Assembly (NCBI GenBank): GCA_030669525.1
Contig: DAOVDO010000056.1
Coordinates: 1-6,340, forward strand
Direction: 5' to 3'
Source: Dehalococcoidia bacterium
Lineage (GTDB): Bacteria > Chloroflexota > Dehalococcoidia > GIF9 > AB-539-J10
DNA length: 6,340 nt
In this document: one piece after another, positions 1 to 6,187 of the stretch
Numbering within the stretch: position 1 is the first letter of the stretch
How the letters are laid out: every line of letters begins with the position of its first letter
The notes under the pieces: model-generated
Database searches by the model: none
Told to the model about the DNA's origin: nothing
Seen by the model: the letters and a program-made list of their open reading frames with translations, nothing else
Translations under genes and position numbers: made by a program

Positions 1-400
1 TCCCAGGTTTTCTTTTCATACTCAGCACGACATAAGTATTCACTCGCTGGCTGATATCCCGGGCCACCGCATACTTAAAGATGGCTATCCCTGGCAGGTT
101 ATCCGCATCCATCCGTCAGATGCCAGCGCCCGAGACATCAAAGATGGAGACATTGTCAAGATGTACAATGACCGGGGAGCAGTGCTGGGTATCTCCCAGG
201 TCACTGAGAGGTTGAGACCGGGTGTGGTTCATTCATATGAGGCTTCAGCAAAATATGACCCTTTGGAGAAAGGTAAACCCGGCAGTATAGACAAGGGTGG
301 ATGCGTCAACCTAATGACTCCTTCCCGAATGCTGTCAAAGAACGCTCCGGGTATGGCTAATAACTCCTGTTTGATAGAAGTATCAAAATGGGAGTTATAA
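1..400 (+). CDS. Molybdopterin oxidoreductase large subunit, transhydroxylase type (3' part only)
   Basis: The reading frame is already open at the left edge (first full codon at base 2) and ends with TAA at 398-400, giving the last 132 residues of a protein whose start lies outside the window. The ATG at 161 is an internal methionine, not the start. The fragment is the C-terminal molybdopterin-dinucleotide-binding domain (domain IV). It opens with PRFSFHT and includes IRIHPSDASAR, MYNDRGAVLG, a DKGGC segment and a C-terminal GMANNSCLIEVSKWEL. It aligns without gaps to residues 711-842 of the next gene, with 110 of 132 residues identical, so the two are tandem paralogs. By analogy it is a Mo or W enzyme alpha subunit working in the cytoplasm on a hydroxylated aromatic or similar substrate. 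The catalytic half is not in view, so activity and substrate cannot be judged. No beta-subunit gene follows it directly. Confidence 0.9.
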   Translation, partial: PRFSFHTQHDISIHSLADIPGHRILKDGYPWQVIRIHPSDASARDIKDGDIVKMYNDRGAVLGISQVTERLRPGVVHSYEASAKYDPLEKGKPGSIDKGGCVNLMTPSRMLSKNAPGMANNSCLIEVSKWEL

Positions 401-609
401 AAAAGCAGTAATCATGTTGACTTTGAGTTTGAAGGACTCCAGGCAGAAAGGAATACTCAGTAAGGATTGGATATCCATTGCTGAAGGAATTTGCTGTGCG
501 AGTGAAAGTCGATATCTACTTGGGTGAAATAAGGTTAACCTGAGGCTGCTGGATAACGATAAGAATAGTGTTTTGGTATTATAGCAGTGAGTAAAAGAGG
601 GAGGTAAAA
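401..609. other. Intergenic gap between the two tandem alpha-subunit genes
   Basis: These 209 bases separate gene 1 from gene 2. I see no convincing gene: the longest frame from an ATG (414-527, 37 codons) has no Shine-Dalgarno sequence and no recognisable product. There is a 10-bp palindrome, TGGATATCCA, at 468-477. TATTAT at 577-582 could serve as a -10 element, but no matching -35 hexamer stands about 17 bases upstream. No GC-rich hairpin followed by a T run is visible, so read-through from gene 1 into gene 2 is possible. Confidence 0.6.
597..604 (+). promoter_or_regulatory. Ribosome-binding site of the 842-residue alpha subunit
   Basis: GAGGGAGG ends 5 bases before the ATG at 610. It decides the start in favour of 610 over the second in-frame ATG at 622 (Met5), which has no Shine-Dalgarno sequence in front of it. 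Alignment to the Pelobacter transhydroxylase N terminus would allow either start. Confidence 0.8.
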
Positions 610-3138
610 ATGCCGCATGCTATGAAAGGCGAGCAGGTTCTTACCAGCTGCACCGTTGGTGGGCCGATTTTCGTTCATGTTAGAGATGGCAAAATAACTC
701 GTATTCGACCGCTAATTTTAGATGACACAGATGCGCCATCGTGGACAATTGAAGCCCGTGGTAGGAACTTTACCCCTCCCAGGAAAGTAGCACTTGCCCC
801 TTTTACCGTGGCTGAGAAGACAAGAGTTTATTCGGAAAACAGGATTAAATACCCGCTCAAGAGAGTGGATTTCGACCCTGACGGCGATAGACACACCGAA
901 ACCAGGGGTAAGTCTGGATATGAGAGGATAGGCTGGGGTGAGGCGCTGGACATAGTCGCCAGCGAGATGAAGAGAATCAGAGCCACCTATGGCCCAGCCG
1001 CTATCACAGCAATAAGATCATCCCACCATAACTGGGGGTTTTTATCTTACAAGATGGGTGCGTTTGGCAGGTTCTTCGAGTTGCTTGGACATACAGCCAT
1101 GTTTGATAATCCCGATAGCTGGGAAGGTTGGCACTGGGGGGCTATACATACCTGGGGTTTCTATTGGAGGCTGGGGGCCCCTGAAACACACGACCTGCTG
1201 CAGGACGCTTTGAAGAATACCGAGTTGATCGTTCACTGGTCCAATGATCCCGATTCCACACACGGAATATACAACGCACAGGAGTCTGTAACGTGGCGTT
1301 ACTGGCTCAGAGAGTTGGGGATAAAGCAGATATTCATCGACCCTTTCTGCAACTACACCGCCGCTATACTGGGAGATAAATGGATAGCTCCCAGGCCAGG
1401 CACCGACGCTGCTATGGCCATGGCTATAGCCTATGTCTGGATCGACGAGGGCACTTATGATAAGGACTACCTAGCCACCCACACCATCGGTTTTGAGCAG
1501 TTTAAAAAACATATCATGGGTGAGGACGATGGTGTACCCAAGACTCCCGGATGGGCAGAGGAAATAACAGGTGTTCAAGGACGAACTATAAGGGCACTGG
1601 CCAGGGAGTGGGCATCAAAACGGACAATGTTAGCCAGTGGTGCAATAGGAGTTTGGGGAGGGGCCTGCAGACAAGCCTACGGGCATGAGTGGGCAAGGCT
1701 GATGGTATTGCTTCAAGCCATGCAGGGTCTGGGTAAGCCAGGGGTTAATATCTGGGGAACTAACACGGGAGCACCACTTACTTCCCCATTCAAATTTCCC
1801 GGATATGCTGAGGGGGGGCTGGATGCATTTTCACTGGTGGCAAAGAAGCCCGCTGTCAATCCAGTTACCCAGCGTATTTACCGTTTGCTTATCCCTGAGT
1901 GTATCTTGAACCCTCCTGTTAGCTGGATAGGAGAGGGCTTCTGCGGCAACTCTATAGAACAGCAATTTATTCCATATACCTATCCCGAATCTGGCAGTCC
2001 TGAGATTAAGATGATGTACCGGTATGGAGGCTCTTTCATTGGCACCATGACCGAGACAAACAGGTGGGTAAGGATGTACCACAGCCCCAGGCTTGAGTTT
2101 GTGGTTAACCAGGATTGCTGGTGGCAAAGTGAAACCGGATTCGCCGATATCATACTGCCAGCCTGTACCAACCTTGAACGGAGTGACATAGCTGAGTGGG
2201 CCAGAGCAGGGGGGTATGGCCCTTTCACCCATGGCGGAGTCAATCGACGGATTATTGTTTATCAGAAGAAGTGCATAGGGCCTTTGTGGGAATCGAGGCC
2301 TGATTACGATATTTTTGTAGACCTGGCTGAAAGGCTGGGCTTAAAAGAAGAATATACTGAGGGCAACTCGTGGGAAGGATGGGTTAGAAAAATTTTTGAT
2401 GCATCCTCCTTGCCAGAACATATATCCTATGAAGATTTTAAAAAGAAGGGTTACTTCGTAGCACCTCTCCCGAAGGATTATAAACATACTCCAGCACTGC
2501 GCTGGTTCTACGAGGGTAGAGAGTGTGATACACCGGACCAGTTTAATCCTAAGATGGGTACTGAAAAAGCTAAAGAGCTGGGAACATATAGCGGCAAGAT
2601 AGAGTTTGTTTCACGGAGTTTAACAGAGCTTTCTCCTGATGATAAAGAAAGACCGCCGATGCCGCGGTATATTCCAAGCTGGGAGGGTTATGACTCGGAA
2701 CTGGCAAAAAAATATCCCTTGCAGTTAATCTCACCACATCCCAGGTTTTCCTTCCACACTCATCACGATATTCATATCACCTGGTTGGAAGATATTCCAG
2801 GTCATCGCATAGTAAAAGATGGCTATCCCTGGCATGTTATTCGTATCCACCCTTCGGATGCCAGCGCCAGGGGTATAAAGAACGGAGATGTCGTTAGGAT
2901 GTACAATGACCGGGGAGCAGTGCTGGGTATTATACAGGTCACTGAGAGAATGAGACCAGGTGTGGTTCATTCGTATGAATCTTCCTCAAAATATGACCCG
3001 CTGGAGAAAGGTAAGCCTGGCAGTGTAGATAGAGGTGGTTGTATCAATCTGCTGACCCCTTCGCGGATGATATCAAAGAATGCTCCAGGAATGGCAAATA
3101 ACTCCTGTTTGATTGAAATATCAACATGGGAGTTATAG
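610..3138 (+). CDS. Transhydroxylase-type molybdopterin enzyme, large (alpha) subunit
   Basis: This 842-residue protein matches, from memory, the 875-residue alpha subunit of Pelobacter acidigallici pyrogallol-phloroglucinol transhydroxylase along its length. That enzyme moves a hydroxyl group between polyphenols at a Mo-bis(MGD) centre without net redox change. The residues known from its structure can be placed: Mo-ligand Ser at S170 and catalytic Asp at D169 (NPDSWEGWHWG), catalytic His at H139 (SSHHNWG), and catalytic Tyr at Y399 (FPGYAEGG), each offset by exactly five from Pelobacter H144, D174, S175 and Y404. Domain IV covers about residues 704-842, with MYNDRGAVLG at 764-773. There is no N-terminal Cys cluster motif, as in the Pelobacter protein, and no Tat signal, so it is probably cytoplasmic. 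It would need a ferredoxin-like beta subunit, but none lies directly downstream. Related resorcinol hydroxylase is an alternative activity. Family assignment is strong; the exact substrate is inference. Confidence 0.9.
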   Translation: MPHAMKGEQVLTSCTVGGPIFVHVRDGKITRIRPLILDDTDAPSWTIEARGRNFTPPRKVALAPFTVAEKTRVYSENRIKYPLKRVDFDPDGDRHTETRGKSGYERIGWGEALDIVASEMKRIRATYGPAAITAIRSSHHNWGFLSYKMGAFGRFFELLGHTAMFDNPDSWEGWHWGAIHTWGFYWRLGAPETHDLLQDALKNTELIVHWSNDPDSTHGIYNAQESVTWRYWLRELGIKQIFIDPFCNYTAAILGDKWIAPRPGTDAAMAMAIAYVWIDEGTYDKDYLATHTIGFEQFKKHIMGEDDGVPKTPGWAEEITGVQGRTIRALAREWASKRTMLASGAIGVWGGACRQAYGHEWARLMVLLQAMQGLGKPGVNIWGTNTGAPLTSPFKFPGYAEGGLDAFSLVAKKPAVNPVTQRIYRLLIPECILNPPVSWIGEGFCGNSIEQQFIPYTYPESGSPEIKMMYRYGGSFIGTMTETNRWVRMYHSPRLEFVVNQDCWWQSETGFADIILPACTNLERSDIAEWARAGGYGPFTHGGVNRRIIVYQKKCIGPLWESRPDYDIFVDLAERLGLKEEYTEGNSWEGWVRKIFDASSLPEHISYEDFKKKGYFVAPLPKDYKHTPALRWFYEGRECDTPDQFNPKMGTEKAKELGTYSGKIEFVSRSLTELSPDDKERPPMPRYIPSWEGYDSELAKKYPLQLISPHPRFSFHTHHDIHITWLEDIPGHRIVKDGYPWHVIRIHPSDASARGIKNGDVVRMYNDRGAVLGIIQVTERMRPGVVHSYESSSKYDPLEKGKPGSVDRGGCINLLTPSRMISKNAPGMANNSCLIEISTWEL
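2740..3138 (+). repeat. Paralogous duplicate of bases 2-400
   Basis: This 399-bp stretch and bases 2-400 encode the same 132-residue domain without insertion or deletion. The proteins differ at 22 positions. At DNA level there are many silent differences, but a 33-bp run is identical (160-192 and 2898-2930, encoding the end of the strand before MYNDRGAVLG and that motif). The spread of silent changes points to an old duplication, or import of a related gene, rather than a recent copy. Confidence 0.9.
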
Positions 3139-3248
3139 CAATAACACACATAGGATAATCGGGAAATTTAACATGGAACAGGCAGAGAAAAAGGGGGTAA
3201 GCAATAGAGTGGGGATTTATGTCGTTCAGATAGATAAGAGGCACATAC

Positions 3249-3392
3249 ATGGATTATGAAAGACTATATGATGGCTTCATCATGAATGTTCCTTGTAAAA
3301 CCCCGGGATGCAGACCTTCTGACGGATATTTCCAGGCTATCCCACCAAAAGCCAAACTCTGTGGGATATCTTACTCCATAAGAATTCCTTGA
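3249..3392 (+). CDS. Possible small protein of 47 residues, unrecognised
   Basis: An ATG at 3249 is preceded by AAGAGG (3236-3241) with 7 bases between, a reasonable ribosome-binding site, and the frame ends with TGA at 3390-3392. The product starts MDYERLYDGF and has three cysteines (C16, C21, C38), a proline- and lysine-containing middle and no membrane segment. I do not recognise it. It could be a true small gene, the decayed start of a larger one, or chance; a 47-codon frame in 422 bases is not unusual. The inverted repeat at 3338-3368 lies inside it, which argues mildly against a conserved coding role. Confidence 0.2.
   Translation: MDYERLYDGFIMNVPCKTPGCRPSDGYFQAIPPKAKLCGISYSIRIP
3338..3368. 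repeat. 8-bp perfect inverted repeat with 15-base loop
   Basis: TATCCCAC at 3338-3345 is the exact reverse complement of GTGGGATA at 3361-3368. One mismatch further out, three more pairs (one of them G-U) can form. The stem is not followed by a T run, so it does not look like an intrinsic terminator. It could be an RNA hairpin in the leader of gene 3, a processing site, an operator with widely spaced arms, or coincidence. Confidence 0.4.
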
Positions 3393-3424
3393 GCACTCTC
3401 AACAAAAGTAGAGAAAGGAGATAA

Positions 3425-3511
3425 ATGTCCAATAACCGAACGAGTGCAAACCGGAAGGGAGGTATTTGGATATGTTATGATGAATTTGAACGCACTCTAA
3501 TGAAATATTAA
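3425..3511 (+). CDS. Possible 28-residue leader peptide or remnant ORF
   Basis: An ATG at 3425 stands 4 bases after AAAGGAG (3414-3420), the strongest-looking Shine-Dalgarno sequence in the gap, and the frame closes with TAA at 3509-3511, 49 bases before gene 3. The product begins MSNNRTSANRKGG and ends FERTLMKY. I do not recognise it. It may be a translated leader of gene 3, the remnant of a lost gene that once used this ribosome-binding site, or a purine-rich chance match. The -10-like element lies just after it, so it need not share a transcript with gene 3. Confidence 0.25.
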   Translation: MSNNRTSANRKGGIWICYDEFERTLMKY

Positions 3512-3524
3512 AAAATGGATTTAT

Positions 3525-3530
3525 TATAAT
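3525..3530 (+). promoter_or_regulatory. Candidate -10 element upstream of gene 3
   Basis: A perfect TATAAT lies 30 bases before the gene 3 start in an A/T-rich stretch. No good -35 hexamer stands 16-18 bases upstream; the nearest TTGAAC (3486-3491) is 33 bases away. It would leave a very short leader that still contains the ribosome-binding site. The support is only the single hexamer. Confidence 0.25.
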
Positions 3531-3544
3531 GTCAGAGAGGAAAT

Positions 3545-3551
3545 AGAGGAG
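3545..3551 (+). promoter_or_regulatory. Ribosome-binding site of the 874-residue alpha subunit
   Basis: AGAGGAG ends 9 bases before the ATG at 3561 and supports that start, which gives the protein about 30 residues ahead of the first conserved segment. A second copy of ATGTCAGA stands at 3529-3536, just upstream of this site, but that frame ends after five codons. Confidence 0.75.
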
Positions 3552-3560
3552 TGTATTAAA

Positions 3561-6185
3561 ATGTCAGATAAATTTAAAGCTCACTATAATGATGTGCACG
3601 TCGGAGAGGCAAATACAGAAGAAATAGAGGAAACATTCATAAAAGGTCTTGCCCTTGGTGGTCATGGGGCAATGCCCGCAGCTATTGATACCAGGGGTGG
3701 CAGAATAGTCAGAATCAGACCATTACACTTAGATTGGAGGTATGATAAGAAAGAATTCAATACCTGGAAGATTAAGGCACGAGGGAAAACCTTTGAGCCA
3801 TCTATGAAAATCGCGCTACCCCCTTTCAGTCTGGCATACAAAAAGCGTGTTTATTCCCCCAACAGGATCAAGTACCCCCTGAAGAGGGTTGATTGGGACC
3901 CTAACGGCGAGAGAAACCCGCAGAGCAGAGGTAAGAGCAAGTTCAAGAGAATCTCATGGGATGAGGCTACAGATATAATCGCCAGCGAAATAAAAAGAGT
4001 GAAAGCAAAATATGGTTCGTATAGTATACTGGCTCAGGCTGACGGACACGGGGAGTCAAAAATTGTGCACGCCGCTCATGGGTGTCAGTATGAGTTGCTC
4101 AAACTTCTGGGAGGCTCTACATTTCAGCAAAGAAATCCGGATAGCTGGGAGGGGTGGTACTGGGGAGCCAAACATGTGTGGGGGATGGATAATGGCTCTG
4201 GTTTGAAAGGCTATTATAAACAAGACAATCTAGTCAAGGATATGGCAGAAAATGCTGAGATGCTTCTGTTCTGGGGGTGCGACCCGGAAACTACCCCCTA
4301 TTTTTATTTAGCTGGGCTACCGAGCCAGTTGAGCTATTTCTGGGCAGAGCTCGGGATAAAACAGGTATACATCAGCCCCGACCTGAACTATGGAGCTGCC
4401 GTTCATGCTGATAAATGGATCCCAATACTACCCAATACCGATGCTGCTCTGCAACTGGCCATAGCCTATATCTGGATAACTGAGGGCACCTACGATAAAG
4501 ACTATGTGGCGACCCACACAGTTGGCTTTGATAAGTTTGCGGACTACGTTATGGGTAAAGAAGACGGCATTCCCAAGACGCCGGAATGGGCATCCTCCAA
4601 GTGCAGAGTACCGGAATGGACAATTAAGGCACTGGCTAGGGAATTCGCCGCCAAAACTACATCAATCATACACTCCTATGGTGGTAGCTATATCCGTGGG
4701 CCATATTCAACTGAGCCGGCTAGATTGGAAGTAATATTGCTCGGGATGCAGGGGTTGGGAAAACCGGGAGTCCACCAGCAAAGCGACTGGAGGGGATTCC
4801 CGCGAGCCATGGTGATGCCAGATGAGAAGCCAGCCAGACAAGGCTCCTACTTTGGGTGGTTCTTTCCTCCCCCGCCACAGATACTGCCAAAAACCCTTAT
4901 CCAGGAAGCTATTCTCAGTGATGAGCCTATCAGCTGGTACGGCAGTACGGCACAAATGTGCCCAACTGATGACCAGTTTAAGAAATACACCTATCCCATA
5001 CCCAAAGAAGATGGCGGCACGGAAATACATATGATTTGGAGCGATACTCCATGCCGGACTACATGCTGGAATGGTGGTAACCGGACTATAGAAGCTTTCC
5101 AAAGCCCCAAAATAGAATGTGTGGTTGTCCAGCACCAGTGGCTTGAGAACGATACTCTACTTGCCGACATAATCCTGCCCGTTAACACCAAATTAGAGGA
5201 ACAGGATTTTGGCATAGACCGCAATGCACAGTTCTATAGTATCTTCCTCGAGGGGAAAAGCATCGAACCCGTAGGCGAGTCCAAGAGCGATTACGAGATA
5301 GTCTGCGAAGTAGCCAGGAAGCTGGGGCTGTATGAGGAATACATACAAGGTAAGACTGTTGAGGAATGGATAAAATATGGCTATGAGCATTCTGGTGTTC
5401 AGGACCTGGTAAGCTGGGAAGAGTTGAAGGGAAAGGGGTACTACGTTGTTCCAACCGCACCGGACTGGGAAAAAAGCCCGGCTGGCCTGACAAAATTCTA
5501 TGAAGACCCCGAGGCCAACCCCTTAGAAACGCCATCGGGCAAGCTGGAGTTCTATTCGGAAAGACTGGCCAGGTATTTCCCCGATGATAAGGAGAGACCA
5601 CCAGTGCCACACTGGGTTGAGAAAAGCGAAATGCATGATGAAAGACTCTCCAGCGATAGGGCAAAGAAGTATCCTCTGCTACTCATGTCAAACCACCCGA
5701 GGTGGCGGCTGCATGCCCAGTGTGATGATATCTCATGGACAAGGGAAGCGCCAACCGCTAAAGTGAAGGGGGCAGATGGCTATATGTACGAGCCTCTCTG
5801 GATACATCCTTCAGACGCTGAAAAGCGGGGCATAAATAGTGGAGACATAGTTAAAATATACAACCAGAGAGGTGCTGTTCTCGGAGGGGCCCTTGTCTGG
5901 GAAAGAATAATGCCCGGAGTGGCATATATAGACCATGGAGCACGGGTTGATTCAATAATCCTGGGAGAGCTTGACCGGGGTGGTGCCATTAACCTCATAG
6001 CCCCAGAAAACATACTCTCTAAAAATTGCCCCGGCCAGGCCACAAGCGGTTATCTCGTCGAGGTAGAAAAGGTCACCATGGCACAAATGGAAGATTGGAA
6101 GAAACAATACCCCGAGGCATTCCAAAAGGAGTATGACCCAGCCTCCGGGCTGCGCTTCAATGCCTGGGTTGAAGGAGGTATGTAG
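3561..6185 (+). CDS. Divergent transhydroxylase-like molybdopterin enzyme, large (alpha) subunit
   Basis: This 874-residue protein shares the gene 2 fold and many blocks with it, such as NRIKYPLKRVDWDPNGERNP (101-120), the Mo-ligand segment RNPDSWEGWYWG (S195, with D194 beside it), GMQGLGKPGV (395-404) and ADIILP (535-540). The catalytic His aligns with H163 (ADGHGES). It differs in the substrate region: the FPGYAEGG segment with the catalytic Tyr is missing and is replaced by a shorter stretch with Y430 and four prolines (436-439), and the WGGACR segment is changed too. It also has about 30 extra N-terminal residues and a charged C-terminal tail of about 38. There is no N-terminal Cys cluster motif or signal peptide. 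A ferredoxin-type beta gene follows after 2 bases, so the two probably form an alpha-beta enzyme. The fold and Mo or W cofactor are secure; the reaction is unknown and probably not pyrogallol transhydroxylation. Confidence 0.88.
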   Translation: MSDKFKAHYNDVHVGEANTEEIEETFIKGLALGGHGAMPAAIDTRGGRIVRIRPLHLDWRYDKKEFNTWKIKARGKTFEPSMKIALPPFSLAYKKRVYSPNRIKYPLKRVDWDPNGERNPQSRGKSKFKRISWDEATDIIASEIKRVKAKYGSYSILAQADGHGESKIVHAAHGCQYELLKLLGGSTFQQRNPDSWEGWYWGAKHVWGMDNGSGLKGYYKQDNLVKDMAENAEMLLFWGCDPETTPYFYLAGLPSQLSYFWAELGIKQVYISPDLNYGAAVHADKWIPILPNTDAALQLAIAYIWITEGTYDKDYVATHTVGFDKFADYVMGKEDGIPKTPEWASSKCRVPEWTIKALAREFAAKTTSIIHSYGGSYIRGPYSTEPARLEVILLGMQGLGKPGVHQQSDWRGFPRAMVMPDEKPARQGSYFGWFFPPPPQILPKTLIQEAILSDEPISWYGSTAQMCPTDDQFKKYTYPIPKEDGGTEIHMIWSDTPCRTTCWNGGNRTIEAFQSPKIECVVVQHQWLENDTLLADIILPVNTKLEEQDFGIDRNAQFYSIFLEGKSIEPVGESKSDYEIVCEVARKLGLYEEYIQGKTVEEWIKYGYEHSGVQDLVSWEELKGKGYYVVPTAPDWEKSPAGLTKFYEDPEANPLETPSGKLEFYSERLARYFPDDKERPPVPHWVEKSEMHDERLSSDRAKKYPLLLMSNHPRWRLHAQCDDISWTREAPTAKVKGADGYMYEPLWIHPSDAEKRGINSGDIVKIYNQRGAVLGGALVWERIMPGVAYIDHGARVDSIILGELDRGGAINLIAPENILSKNCPGQATSGYLVEVEKVTMAQMEDWKKQYPEAFQKEYDPASGLRFNAWVEGGM
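6172..6178 (+). promoter_or_regulatory. Ribosome-binding site of the ferredoxin-type subunit, inside gene 3
   Basis: AAGGAGG lies within the last codons of gene 3 and 9 bases before the ATG at 6188. With the gene 3 stop at 6183-6185, ribosomes ending gene 3 can restart on the next gene. This indicates translational coupling and near-equal production of the two subunits. Confidence 0.8.
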
Positions 6186-6187
6186 AT

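Larger units (their letters stand above)
3139..3560. other. 422-bp gap between the second and third alpha-subunit genes
   Basis: This is the place where a beta-subunit gene would be expected if gene 2 followed the usual alpha-beta order, but no Cys-rich ferredoxin frame is present on either strand. What can be seen is an 8-bp inverted repeat (3338-3368), two short frames with plausible ribosome-binding sites (3249-3392 and 3425-3511), a -10-like TATAAT (3525-3530) and the ribosome-binding site of gene 3. A 28-codon frame at 3173-3259 overlaps the first of these and has only a poor Shine-Dalgarno sequence. No terminator with a T run was found after gene 2. Confidence 0.6.

Noticed and set aside
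161..400. A separate 79-residue gene starting at ATG 161
   Set aside because: The frame is open from base 2 and the residues before the ATG match the domain in gene 2, so this is an internal methionine of the truncated upstream gene.
414..527. A 37-codon frame after gene 1
   Set aside because: It has no ribosome-binding site, no recognisable product, and a length expected by chance.
3173..3259. A 28-codon frame after gene 2
   Set aside because: The bases before its ATG give only a weak Shine-Dalgarno match, it overlaps the better supported 47-codon frame, and its product is not recognisable.
3268..3283. Hairpin ATGATG-GCTT-CATCAT as a terminator of gene 2
   Set aside because: The stem is six weak pairs, no T run follows, and it lies about 130 bases past the stop.
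3393..3497. Repeated GCACTC (3393-3398, 3492-3497) and its complement GAGTGC (3442-3447) as an operator array
   Set aside because: Six-base matches at uneven spacing in 100 bases are compatible with chance and have no conserved flanks.
3139..3560. Molybdenum-cofactor riboswitch ahead of gene 3
   Set aside because: Such an element would fit the gene content, but I could not find a convincing multi-stem structure by eye; a covariance-model search for the Moco RNA motif would be decisive.
4707..5135. Long minus-strand frames across gene 3, including 142 codons here and 160 codons at 5182-5664, and 133 codons at 1831-2232 in gene 2
   Set aside because: They lie antisense to strongly conserved coding sequence and their translations resemble no known protein; they are shadow frames.
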